The position numbers and the translations under genes were made by a program. A model generated the notes under the pieces. The model ran no database searches. It was given only the letters and a program-made list of their open reading frames with translations, and was not told where the DNA came from. A DNA stretch of 64,000 nucleotides from Dendrocalamus latiflorus (Eukaryota; Streptophyta; Magnoliopsida; Poales; Poaceae), in contig CM029610.1 in assembly GCA_017311315.1 (NCBI GenBank), positions 8,680,236 through 8,744,235 on the forward strand, in the 5' to 3' direction. Numbering within the stretch: position 1 is the first letter of the stretch; each line of letters begins with the position of its first letter. This document shows positions 35,031 through 46,173 of this stretch, one piece after another.

Positions 35031-36259
35031 GCGTGGAACCTGGCCGTGCGGAGGCAGCGCTGGAGCGAAGACGAGGCATCGCTCGACCAGGTCGGAGACG
35101 TGGGCGGGGTAGACCACGCCGCGAGGACGCCGTCGTCCGGAGGCTTGCGCGGGGTAGACCACGCCGCGAGGACGCCATCGCCCGGTGGCTTGCGCGGGGT
35201 CTGAGACTTCCCGAGCATCGACGGCCCCCTCATCCATCGCGCCAACCTTCGCATGAGCCCCCCGGACGACGCGGTGCGCTCACTGACCTGATGGATGCAG
35301 TTGTTCGCACGCTCTCGTGGAGCCCACTGTGCCTGCGCGGTCGAGCGCGGGGGCCGCAACCTCGGCGAAGACGCAGGCGCGGCGAGCGAAACCACATAAA
35401 ATAACGCTATGCGCTTGCGTACCTACGTACACGCAAATTACTGCGTACACGCAATTACTGCGTACACGTAAGGCTACTACTTACATGCAAGGCATGCAGG
35501 AGCCCTACGCGCATGCATGTAGCAACACTCCATGCATGTATGGATGTATACGTAGTAAGTTTTCGTGCAGCATGGATGGGTACGCAAAGCATGCATGCAT
35601 AAATGAATATTTCACGTAACTGCATGGAACCTGAATGCTTCACGCACGCGCACGTAGCAGATTGCGCGCAGGAGCGGAGACTTTGGAGGCGAGGCCGCGG
35701 CGAAGCCAGAGGCTTGGCGAAGTCCTGCGCCGAGCAACGAAAGCATGCGAAGGCTCGACGAAGCGGAGACTTCGGTGCGGAGGCTCGACTCAAAGGTTGT
35801 CCTCGGCAGCGCAGAGACTTCGGGCGCTCGAATGACCTCGGCCAAGCGAAGGTTCGGGTCGAAGGTGCTGTCCGAAATGCGGAGCCGCGGCAGGAGACCT
35901 CGCCCGCGACATCCTTGTGGAGCCAAGGCGAAGGCTTCGCGCAGAGGATGGCAACTTTCGCGGACGGGCGGAGCCTGACGGTGCTTTCCGGAGGCTTGAT
36001 GCGGAGACCACGACGGCGCGGAGAGACGCAGCGGAGGCCGCGGCGTGGGGGCGTCCTCGCCGTCGCAGAGCATTGCAGAGGCCGGCACTGGGCATCGTGG
36101 AGTCCCTCGCGGCGAAGCCAGTGGCGAGAGCCGACGTCGTCGTGAAGCTCGGTACCATGGCGGAGTCCTGGCGTGAGGGCACTCCGCGCGTGACGAATCC
36201 GACCCTTAGGACGCAGTTATGCCCTGGACAGCCGGCAGGCGGAAGATCGACCTTGTCCG
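35031..36259. other. LARD interior, GC-rich, no gene supported
   Basis: A short tandem of TGCGTACACGCAATTAC-like words lies at 35410-35475, followed by many GCATGCATG words to 35600. The rest is GC-rich with overlapping ORFs on all frames, none with a domain. These ORFs reflect base composition. Confidence 0.5.
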
Positions 36260-36420
36260 TGTTGTAAATAATCTTGTTTTAGAGTCATGTGCAAACTTTG
36301 GGTGTAATCGAAGTCGAATTGCAGCCGCAATTCAAAGTCGTAGGTGGAAACCTAGTCGAAGTCGTGTTAGAATCAGAGTCGGAGTAGGTGTTGAGAACCC
36401 GTGTTGAAGTAGGACAGCCG

Positions 36421-36432
36421 GGTATAAAAAGA
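36421..36432 (+). promoter_or_regulatory. Copia LTR TATA box
   Basis: GGTATAAAAAGAGG about 160 bp into the left LTR. The same motif stands in the right LTR (about 41313) and in the solo LTR (about 34052). Confidence 0.6.
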
Positions 36433-37034
36433 GGCTTAGAGCCATGTATTCGATGTACCAAGCAATCGAGAAAATACAAAAAGAGGGAAAAACACAAAGC
36501 TTTGTTTTTTGTCGTGTGATTGTGCAAGACGTGGTCAGAAGGACTCACGATCACCGCAAGCGTGATCGGAAGGAGTTACGACCACGACAAAGTTCCAGCA
36601 GGCGTGATCGAGAGGTGCTACGATCACGGCAAAGGAACAGTGATTCTTCGACTACGCCGAGAAGGCTAGTACGTGATCGGAAGCGACTCCGATCACGTTG
36701 AAGGAAGTGAACGTAGTCGAAAGGGTGTTCGACTACGGTGAACGGTGATCGCCAGCATCACTGCGTGTTCGTAAAGATTTACGATCACGGTATTTTCGAG
36801 AGCGGCTGGAGGAAGACAGCGCTCGATAAGGAGGAGTGGTCGTAATTGCTACAGTGTTTTTACGACTACGAAGAAAAGTTGATCGATAGAGTTTGAAGCG
36901 GTTGGAACTGGTCGTAAGCATCCAGAACCGGTCGTAGTCAATTCTATCCGGTCGTAAACGACTCTAACAAGTCGTAAAGGATCCTGGGAGGTAGTAAGAC
37001 TTTCCAACAGTTGGTATCAGAGCCGTGGTTAAAC

Positions 37035-40000
37035 ATGGCTGACACGGCGAAGCAGAGCGTGTCGCTGCAGTACCCGATCCTCAGTTCGGACAACTATCCG
37101 GTCTGGGCGATGAAGATGAAGGTCAACATGATCGCGCAAGGCGTCTGGGGTGCGGTCGAACCAAAGGAGAAGGACAAGGTCCTCGATGATCGTCTCGACA
37201 AGATGGCGATGGCAGCGATCTATCAAGCTGTGCCCGACTCAATGATGCGACAGCTAGTCGGCAAGGAGACAGCGAAGGAAGTCTGGACTACTCTGCGAAC
37301 CATGCATGAAGGAGTAGATCGAGTGAAGGAAGTTCGACTTCAAACCTTAAGAAGTGAGTTTGAAGCCATGAAGATGGGGAAGAGTCAGACCGTGGAAGAG
37401 TTCTCTGGTCGTTTCAATGAGGTCGTAAATGAGATCAAATCTCTCGGCGACGAACTAAAAGATGAAGTGGCGGTGAAGAAGTACTTACGAATACTGCCAG
37501 AGAAGTTTCTCCCAGTTGTGACTACACTCATGTACTCACAGGACCTCTTGAAGATGAAGATTAAAGAGGTGACCGGAGCGCTCAGGGCACACGAGCAGCT
37601 TCTGAAGAGTTATCAAGCCGACAATGAAGGACAAGGGCCTTACAACCAACAAGCATTGTTTGTAAAGGAAGACACAAAGAACCGAGGAGAATCGTCATCA
37701 AGGGGCGGTCGTGGACGTGGTCGTGGCCACAGCGCGTCTCATGGGCGAGGACAAGGACGAGGCTATGGCCAGAGTGGCCGTGGAAGAGGTGGTCGAGGAG
37801 GTCGTGGTGGTCGTGGAGATAGCAATCACCAGACAGACAAGTCTGATGTCCAGTGCTACACATGCGAGAAATTCGGACATTACGCTGCCGAATGTCGGAG
37901 CCACATCCAGTGCCATAACTGCAAGAAGTATGGTCACTATGCTGCGAATTGCCGAAGTAAGAAGAGAGTAGAGGAAGCAAACCTGGCTCAAACGAATGAG
38001 CACAAAGAGCCAACATTGCTGTTGTCGCTCTGCACTGCAGACGAACCGACAATGGTTCTATTAAACGAGGAGAAAGTGTTTCTGAGTCTGTTGGAGAAAG
38101 GAGAGCAGACTCAAGAACGGACGGCAGACTGGTATCTCGACAACGGAGCCAGCAACCACATGACGGGTACGTACTCGATGTTTTACGAATTAAATAAGAA
38201 TGTGCTTGGAAGAGTACAGTTCGGAGACGGCTCGACCATTCAGATAAAAGGGAGAGGCACGATCCTGATGCAGTGCAAGGATGGAAGCCAGAGGAGATTG
38301 TCGAATGTATACTACATTCCTAGTCTACGAAGCAACATTATAAGCCTTGGACAATTGACTGAAGAAGGTTGTCGGATTGAACTCAAAGACACCTATCTGA
38401 AGATGTACGACCACACTGAGCGATTGCTGATGAAAGTACAGAGAATGATAAACCGTCTGTACAAAATTCAAATTGAAGCATGCAAGCCAAAGTGTATGAA
38501 GACTACAACCGATGATGCGGCCTGGCTATGGCACGCAAGATTCGGACATCTGAATTTCCAGAGTCTCAACACGATGGCGAGAAAAGAGATGGTGGTCGGA
38601 TTACCGACAATCGACCACCCAGAGCAAGTCTGCGAAGGCTGTCTGGTGGCGAAACAAACTCGTAGCGGTTTTCCACAGCAGACGAGTTTCAGAGCTTCGC
38701 AACCACTCGAACTGGTTCACGTAGATCTGTGCGGACCAATCACACCTCGTACAGATGCCGAGAATCAATACTTCATGTTGATCGTGGATGACTATTCAAG
38801 AGCCATGTGGGTGTACATGCAGAAGAGCAAAGATGAGGCAAAGACGAACTTTCAGAAGTTCATAACTCTTGTCGAAAACAAAGTCGACAAAAAGGTGAAG
38901 TCGGTCAGGTCAGATCGAGGAGGAGAATTCCTCGCGAAAGAGTTCGACTCGATTTGTGAAGAGAAGGGTATTGCAAGACTCTTCACGGCTTCGTATTCAC
39001 CTCAACAAAACGGAGTCGTAGAAAGAAGAAACCGGACCGTGGTCGAAACGGCACGAAGTCTGCTGAAGAGCCGATTTCTGCCCGGGAGGTTTTGGGCAGA
39101 AGCAGTAAGACATGCCGTCTATCTGCTAAATCGTGCGACCACGCGATCACTGGATGGAGTCACTCCATATGAACAGTGGTCGGGGAGAAAACCCAATGTC
39201 GAGCATCTAAGGGTCTTCGGATGCTTAGCCCATGTGAAGCCATCCACTTATCTCAAGAAGCTAGACGACCGGAGCCGACAGATGATCTATCTTGGCTCGG
39301 AACCAGGCACCAAGGCATACAGGTGCTATGATCCGGTCGAAAAGAAGATTCATGTGAGCAGAGATGTGGTTTTTCAAGAAGACAAGCATTGGGAGTGGGA
39401 AGAACACCAGAACATTAAGAAAGATAAGTCAGAGTGGATAACTTTTGAAGTCGAAGAAGTCGATACCGACAATACGACAATGGAGGAAGGAGCTACGACC
39501 ACACCTTAAAGCTCGAACACGATTGATGCGAATAATCAGGAAGCCTCACCTGATACTGAAGATGAAGAAGACGACAGGGTGCCGAAGATGAGGAGCATTG
39601 ATGAGATCTATGCTCAAACTGAGCCAATATAGATGAATGAGCTATTACTGTACACAACAGCTGAAGAACCTGAAAGCTATGAAGAAGCGACGGGAGATGA
39701 ACATTGGAGAACTGCTATGCAGGAAGAGCTGAAATCCATTGAAGACAACAACACTTGGGAACTCACCGATTTGCCAAAGGGTCATCGAGCGATCGGTTTA
39801 AAGTGGATCTTCAAGGTAAAGAAGGATTCCAAGGGAGAAGTCGTAAAACACAAAGTACGACTTGTGGCGAAAGGGTATGTTCAAAAACAAGGCATCGACT
39901 ACGAAGAAGTCTTTGCCCCAGTAGCTCGTATGGAGACTATACGACTACTTCTTGCATTGGCAGCAAACGGTGGATGGGAGATTCACCACATGGATGTGAA

Positions 40001-41087
40001 AACGGCGTTCCTAAACGGAGACATTAAGGAGGAAGTTTATGTCTCCCAACCGCCGGGTTTTCAATCCAAGGAGCAAGCCGAGAAAGTCTTGAAGCTGAAC
40101 AAAGCTCTCTACGGACTTAAGCAAGCACCACGAGCATGGAATTTGAAGCTTGACAAAAGTCTAACGGCACTCGGGTTCAGAAGAAGCAACTCTGAACATG
40201 CGGTATACTCAAGGGGAGATGCGAAGAACAGACTGATCGTGGGCGTTTACGTGGACGACTTGATCATTACTGGATCGAGTTCGAAGGAGATTATGAGTTT
40301 TAAAGAAGAGATGAAGAGGCTGTTCAAAATGACTGATTTGGGACTTCTGTGCTACTACCTTGGCATTGAAGTCAATCAAACCGACAACGGCATAACACTT
40401 TGTCAGTCGGGATATGCTCGAAATATTCTGGAAAAGTCGGGTATGGAAGAGTGCAATCCATGTCAAACCCCAATGGAGAATCATCTGAAGTTGAGCAAGA
40501 CAGGCCCAGGATCACCAGTTGATGCCACGACTTATAGGAGCATTGTCGGAAGTCTACGGTATCTGGTGCACACCCGACCAGACATCTCGTTTGCGGTCGG
40601 ATACGTAAGTTGTTTCATGGAGAAACCGACTCAGGAGCATATGAATGCCGTGAAACACATCCTGAGATACATCAAAGGTACTTTGAATCTCGGGATTCAG
40701 TACAAGAGAGGAGCTGGAAAGTCGTTGCAGCTGACGGGCTACAGTGATAGCGACATGACGGGAGATGTCGACGATCGAAAGAGCACGACAGGCATAATGT
40801 TTGTGCTTGGGGAGAGTCCGATCAGCTGGCAATCTCAGAAGCAAAAGGTGGTTGCATTATCTTCGTGTGAAGCCGAGTACATCGCAGCAAGCGCAGCATC
40901 TTGCCAGGGAGTCTGGCTCGCTCGACTGTTGAGTGAATTGTCAGATGAAGAAATTCAGAAGGTAACGCTCAGGGTTGATAACAAATCGGCTATTTCACTG
41001 AGCAAGAATCCGGTTCTACATGATAGATGCAAACACATAGACACAAGATATCATTATATCAGAGATTGTGTCGACTGGGGCGGATAA
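37035..41087 (+). pseudogene. Copia gag-pol polyprotein, two in-frame stops
   Basis: A single frame of 1350 codons from ATG 37035 to TGA 41085-41087, broken by TAA 39507 and TAG 39630 only. Order is typical Copia: gag helical domain; two zinc knuckles CX2CX4HX4C (about residues 274 and 293); protease with DNGAS at its active site (about 378); GAG-pre-integrase HHCC segment (LWHARFGHLN and CEGC); integrase core (DDYSRA, then SDRGGEF, then the Q-NGVVER segment carrying the catalytic Glu); reverse transcriptase with YVDD (about 1072); RNase H with ALSSCEAEYIAAS near the end. Both stops lie in the acidic, poorly conserved linker between integrase and RT, so every catalytic domain is still open. 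Whether the stops abolish or only lower product cannot be told. A lesion-free sister copy elsewhere in the genome is likely given the LTR youth. Confidence 0.95.
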
Positions 41088-41900
41088 AGTTTTCAGAGAT
41101 GAAGAAGAAGATTGGCATGATCGAAGTCGAAAAACAAGATTAGGGAGAGAATGTTGTAAATAATCTTGTTTTAGAGTCATGTGCAAAATTTGGGTGTAAT
41201 CGAAGTCAAATTGCAGCCGCAATTCAAAGTCGTAGGTGGAAACCTAGTCGAAGTCGTGTTAGAATCAGAGTCGGAGTAGGTGTTGAGAACCCGTGTTGAA
41301 GTAGGACAGCCGGGTATAAAAAGAGGCTTAGAGCCATGTATTCGATGTACCAAGCAATCGAGAAAATACAAAAAGAGGGAAAACACAAAGCTTTGTTTTT
41401 TGTCGTGTGATTGTGCAAAACGTGGTCGGAAGGACTCACGATCACCGCAAGCGTGATCGAAAGGAGTTACGACCACGGCAAAGTTCCAGCAGGCGTGATC
41501 GAGAGGTGCTACGATCACGGCAAAGGAACAGTGATTCTTCGACTACGCCGAGAAGGCTAGTACGTGATCGGAAGCGACTCCGATCACGTTGAAGGAAGTG
41601 AACGTAGTCGAAAGGGTGTTCGACTACGGTGAACGGTGATCGCCAGCATCACTGCGTGTTCGTAAAGATTTACGATCACGGTATTTTCGAGAGCGGCTGG
41701 AGGAAGACAGCGCTCGATAAGGAGGAGTGGTCGTAATTGCTACAGTGTTTTTACGACTACGAAGAAAAGTTGATCGATAGAGTTTGAAGCGGTTGGAACT
41801 GGTCGTAAGCATCCAGAACCGGTCGTAGTCAATTCTATCCGGTCGTAAACGACTCTAACAAGTCGTAAAGGATCCTGGGAGGTAGTAAGACTTTCCAACA

Positions 41901-42397
41901 GTCCGAGCCAACGGAACCTCGCGTAGACGCCGAAGCGCACGGAGGCGAGCTGAGCGCCGGGCGAACTCGTCAAAGCCGAAGCGACGCGTGCGACGGGCGA
42001 GGCATGGATGGTGAGGCGCGATGACATCGCTGAGGTCTCGCTGGCGACGCAGAGCCACTGCACTCCGCGGGCCACCTCGCACTTTAGACCCTCGACACAG
42101 ACGACGCGGTTTGTCCCCACCCCAGCAGGGCGAAGATGGCAGCAGCACCGAAACGAGCGATTTGATTAGATCTGTTCAACACTGCCTCTGGGAGGTTCAA
42201 CCAGATCTATTCAACGGATCATCTACAAAATCAAGCAGAGTATGCACACAAAGCCCATACATCTCTACGGTCAAGATGGTTAAACTCGTAACGAACAGAC
42301 TACTTATCTGTCATCGTATGCTTCCAGGAAAAAATCCGCACAGCCGTCGCCCTTGTTGAACACTGGAGAAATATCTTCCATACGTAACTTCTTGTCG
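41901..42397. other. LARD interior next to its 5' LTR
   Basis: Untranslated leader side of the minus-oriented element. GC-rich near 41930-42140; no ORF with a domain. Confidence 0.45.
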
Positions 42398-42415
42398 TCC
42401 CCACGGACGGCGCCA
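42398..42415 (-). other. Primer-binding site, tRNA-Asp type
   Basis: Two bases from the right LTR. On the minus strand it begins TGGCGCCGT, the complement of the tRNA-Asp 3' end (..ACGGCGCCA); the following bases match only partly. It sets the orientation of the 22374-42721 element. Confidence 0.65.
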
Positions 42416-42721
42416 TCTGTTGTGGCTACGGGCCAAACAGAGAGAGAGGGGACTAGCGGAAGTAGAGGAGGAGAGGAGCCAGGTCTGTGTGGGGGAGTTG
42501 AGTGAGAATGAGGGAGATGTCCCTCCCCCTTTGCCCCTCCTGGGGGTTTATATATAAGAGTGGGGTAGAATGGGAAATCCCCATTCTACCCCTTAGTGCT
42601 TACAAGGGATGAGGGTACATTGGTATATTTACATTGTTATAATCTTCTACACTATTGGGCCTATTACATGTTGGATTAGTTGCACGGCCCAGTCACGGGG
42701 GGTTGGGCCACCCCTACAACA

Positions 42722-43711
42722 TACCCATTTGAGAGGTTCATGGGAATTCTCAAGTCCTACGTACGGAATCGTTCTCGGCCGGAGGGCAGCATCGTCGAAG
42801 GTTATGCAAGCGAAGAGGTCATTGAGTTTTGTGTCGATTATATGGCTCAGATTCAGCCGATAGGTGTCCCTCAATCTCGTCATGAGGGGAGGCTGAAGGG
42901 TCTCGGAACTATCGGAAGGAAAGCAATCACTCCAGATATGGACATGTATACTCAAGCCCATTTCACGGTGTTGCAACACATGACTGAAGTGGCGCCTTAT
43001 GTGGACCAGCACAAGGGTGTGCTTCGGCAACAAAATCCGGAGCGGTCGGATGTTTGGATCATGAGGCAACACAACCGTCGGTTCAACCAATGGTTGAAGG
43101 AGCAAATCGCTAGGAGCTCGCCGAGTGAGACGCTGACATGGTTGGCAAAAGGGCCGACATTTACAGTTGTGACATGGCAAGGATATGACATAAATGGGTA
43201 CACATTCTATACGCAGTCTCAGGATGTCAAGAGCACTAACCAGAACAGCGGTGTCCGCATAGATGCATTCAGTACCGATGGGTCGAGAAACTCGTACTAT
43301 GGCTTCATAGAAGAGATTTGGGAGCTCGACTATGTGGTTTTCAAGATCCCCTTATTTCGCTGCCGTTGGGTGCATCTCCCACAGGTGAAGGTTGACAAGT
43401 ACGGTGTCACGACCGTGGACCTCCAACGTGTCGGGTACAAAGACGAACCATTCGTACTCGCCAATCAAGTTGTTCAAGTTTTCTATGTAACCGACCCGGC
43501 AAATAAGAAACGCCATGTAGTTCTTCATGGAAAAAGGAGAATTGTCGGAGTGGAGAATGTAGTGGACGAGGAGGAATACAATCAATTTGACGAGTTACCT
43601 CCTTTTGGAAATGGCATAAGGGTCGACGATGAACAACGTGACGAAACTAGTTACGTACGCATTGATCATGATGAAGGGCTAATTTTTAAAGGAAATAAGC
43701 AAGTACAATAA
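42722..43711 (+). pseudogene. CACTA Tnp2/TnpD transposase, 3' part
   Basis: Continues the frame of 20104-22373 after the TSD copy TACCC. It is the C-terminal Tnp2 region with the conserved FMGILKSYVRNR, EEVIEFCVDY and SRHEGRL blocks, a VWIMRQHNRRF block, and the terminal domain (about residues 900-1080) ending at TAA 43709-43711. This part has no stop or frameshift. Without the insertion the frame would be 1080 codons from the Met at 20116, a normal Tnp2 length. The element is therefore structurally complete but not able to make full-length transposase as it stands. Confidence 0.92.
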
Positions 43712-44165
43712 GAATGTATATGTGAAAATGTGTGACAATTTTGAGATGTATATGTGAAAATGTGTGATGTAGTCAATTTTGAGATGTATATGTGAAAATG
43801 TGTGATGTAGTCAATTTTGAGATGTATATGTGAAAATGTATATGTGTGATGTATTTGAGAATGACAAAATGTATTGGCATTTATGTATATGTGATGTATA
43901 TGTGTGATGTATTTGAGAATGACAAAATGTATCAAGAAATACACTATGTGAATGCAGCTGGTTGGTGTTGTATATGAATGCAGCTGTTTGGTAGTTGATA
44001 TGAATGCAGCTGTGTAGTTATTGGTGTTGTCTTAATTGCAACAGCCGGCAAAGGCTTATCACAGATAGTTCTAAATTTAGAACCGTCCGTGATAACATAT
44101 CACAGACGGTTCTAAGTTTAGAACCGTCTGTGATAATCTCCCTACATATACCCTCTCGCTAGGGT
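43712..44165. repeat. Tandem AT-rich repeat and internal subterminal-type cluster of the CACTA
   Basis: 43712-43940 is a tandem of about 40 bp built on GATGTATATGTGAAAATGTG. At 44057-44135 are two inverted pairs of the CACAGA(C/T)(G)GTTCTAAATTTAGAACCGTC type, i.e. another CACTA subterminal-like cluster between the two genes. Confidence 0.8.
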
Positions 44166-44513
44166 TTTCCGTGTGCGCTGTAGTTATTCGATTAGATGTA
44201 AATCCCGAGCCCGTCGTCGCCGCCGCCTCCCCGAGCCCTCGCCGGCTGCCTCCCCCAGCCCTCGCCGGCCGCCTCCCCGGACGAAGACGTCGCCGCAGCC
44301 TCCTCCTCCTCCGTCGCCGCCTCCCCGAGCCCGTCGCCTCCTCCTCCGTCGCCGCCTCCCTGAGCCCGTCGCCTCCTCCTCCTGCGTCGCCGCCTCCTCC
44401 GTCGCCTCCCCGAGCCCGTCGCCTCCTCCTCCTCCGTCGTCGTCGCCGCCTCCTCCTCCTCCTCCTCCGTCGCCGCCGCCTCCTCCTCCTGCGTCCCTAA
44501 GGTCACCAAAACC
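44166..44513 (+). other. Probable 5' leader exon of CACTA gene 2 (CCG/CCT-rich)
   Basis: A CCG and CCT triplet-rich stretch that opens proline/serine ORFs in several frames without stops, typical of grass 5' UTRs. It ends at a good donor (ACC|GTAAGG, 44513/44514). A matching acceptor (ATAG, ending 46164) lies nine bases before the ATG of gene 2. This would make 44514-46164 a 5'-UTR intron holding both hairpins. The splice is inferred. Confidence 0.4.
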
Positions 44514-45084
44514 GTAAGGTCATCAAATCCCTCCCCGAGCTTCATGCTTACTGTTAGTGTTTAGGGTTGATGCTTGATGTTTCATACTGTTATGGTTAGT
44601 TGCTTAGTACATATTTAGGGTTGATGCTTCATGCTTACTGTTAGTATTTAGGGTTGATGCTTGATGCTTGGTACATATTACATTGGTACATTGTTTACTG
44701 CAGTAGCTTAATTAGTTTGCTATTTGGTACATATTACATTGGTACATTGTTTACTGCAGTAGCTTAATTAATTTGCTATTTGGTACATACTACATTGGTA
44801 CATTGTTTACTGCAGTTGCTTAGTTTACATTGGTACATATTACATTGCTTGTTGTGTTAGTATATAGTATATAGTATATAGTACATAGTATATAGTTTGA
44901 AATCATTTGGGTCCCCCTTCCCTCTACTCCTCTCCTCCCTTCTCCCCCTTCCCTCTACTCCTCTCCTCTCTTCCTAACATTGAGCATCATGTATCACTTT
45001 TCTTGCTTCCTCATCTTATCGTGTGCAACCCTACAATTTGAGAGCACAAATTAACCAATCAAGGAAGAGTATATGATCAAAGGG

Positions 45085-45561
45085 CATGAAGCAAGTAACA
45101 CATTATAGTGTATCCGGATAAAGAAATCTTGCGATTATTGCAAAAGATACATTGACCATTTGGGTGGAAAGAAATACATTGTGTCGTCAGGCTCATGACT
45201 ACCAATTTGAAGCATAGCATAGCATCCGAGGCACATCCAAGGCCTGCAGCTGTGTCTTGAAGAATGCCAAGAGCTGGTCTTCAAATGTGGCATTCCTCAA
45301 ACTATAAATTATGAATCTTATTCTCATAACCCATCTGAATACCAGCTCTTGGCATTCCTCAAGACACAGCAGCAGGCCTCGGATGTGCCTCGGATGCTAT
45401 GCTATGCTTCGAATTGGCAGTCATGCGCCTGACGAAACAGTTGATCTTTCCACCCAAATGCTCCATGTATCTAGACAAAAAAACAGCAAATGAAACAAGT
45501 GACATACTATAGTGTTCCCGTTCAATGAACCGGATACACTAGTTTGTGTCATTTGCTTCAT
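45085..45561. repeat. Imperfect long inverted repeat 1 (hairpin, about 480 bp)
   Basis: The arms carry GAAGCATAGCATAGCATCCG/ CGGATGCTATGCTATGCTTC, CCAAGAGCTGG/CCAGCTCTTGG and ATGAAGCAAGTAACAC../..GTGTCATTTGCTTCAT as reverse complements, around an AT-rich centre near 45300. No TSD recognised. Confidence 0.75.
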
Positions 45562-45713
45562 AGACCTTTGTTTAGGGACTTTGCTATTTGGTTTATAGTT
45601 TTAGCAACTAAAGTAGGTGCTAGGATAGGCACTTTGTTTAGAGACCTTGTAGTAATAGTATTACAAAATTCAAGGAAATTTTAGTACAGAAGTTCAAAAA
45701 AAGAAATTCCCAA

Positions 45714-45959
45714 ATTCTTCGGTGAGCAGCCGATATAGCCGACTTCTCCGGTGAGCGACTATCCATCTGCTTCTTCCCACTCCTTCTCTTCATCTCTAAT
45801 CTCTGGATCACGTACGCCAGTAGCGATGATTCAGTTAGATGAATCATCGCTACTGGCGTACGTGATCCGGAGACCAGAGATGAAGAGAAGGAGTGGGAAG
45901 AAGCAGATGCATAGTCGCTCACCGAAGAAGTCGGCTATGTCGGCTGCTCACCGAAGAAT
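45714..45959. repeat. Near-perfect inverted repeat 2, 120-bp arms, 6-bp loop
   Basis: Arms 45714-45833 and 45840-45959 (loop GTTAGA) are almost perfectly complementary, from ATTCTTCGGTGAGCAGCC to GATGATTCA. Weaker complementarity continues outward to about 45640 and 46030. Similar short ORFs appear on both strands only because the arms are inverted copies. Confidence 0.9.
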
Positions 45960-46173
45960 CTGGAATGTCTTTTTTTTGCACTTTTGTAATAAAATTGACT
46001 TGAATTTTGCGGGAAAAAGAAGGACTTGATACATTGGTACATTGGTAAGATAGGCACATCACCCCCTCTCTATGTCCATATCACCCCCTCCCTTCTCCCC
46101 CTCCCCTCTACTCCTCTCTTGTCTTGCAATTCAATATGATTACTTTCTCATCTTATCTTAATAGACCCACAAA

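Larger units (their letters stand above)
36260..41900 (+). mobile_element. Full-length Copia retrotransposon, 5.6 kb, TSD GTCCG
   Basis: LTRs 36260-37009 (750 bp) and 41152-41900 (749 bp) start TGTTGTAAATAATC and end CTTTCCAACA. They differ by about six substitutions and one 1-bp indel by eye, so the insertion is recent. TSD GTCCG lies at 36255-36259 and 41901-41905. The primer site TGGTATCAGAGCC (tRNA-Met type) begins at 37012, and a polypurine tract GATTAGGGAGAGAA lies just before 41152. Each LTR has a GGTATAAAAAGAGG promoter (36421 in the left one). Confidence 0.97.
22374..42721 (-). mobile_element. Large LTR element with 304-bp LTRs and no coding interior (LARD-like), TSD TACCC
   Basis: LTRs 22374-22677 and 42418-42721 both start TGTTGTGGCTACGGGCC and end CCCCTACAACA on the plus strand. 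They differ at about two positions. TACCC flanks at 22369-22373 and 42722-42726. The minus orientation is inferred from a primer site next to the right LTR (minus strand TGGCGCCGTCC from 42415, matching the 3' end of tRNA-Asp) and a purine-rich stretch next to the left LTR (minus GAGGGAG, 22678-22690). Each LTR has a TATATATAA box (about 22503-22513). After removing three nested insertions, the interior of about 8 kb is GC-rich and made largely of four tandem arrays. No gag or pol of its own was found, so it would depend on a partner element. Confidence 0.85.

Noticed and set aside
34386..36267. ORFs up to 283 codons on both strands
   Set aside because: Overlap a solo Copia LTR, a tandem array and GC-rich filler; no motif and no consistent frame.
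44171..44545. Proline/arginine-rich ORFs of about 110 codons
   Set aside because: A CCG/CCT triplet run read in three frames; more likely a 5' leader.
45638..46029. Two similar 92- and 94-codon ORFs on opposite strands
   Set aside because: Mirror images produced by the inverted repeat 45714-45959.
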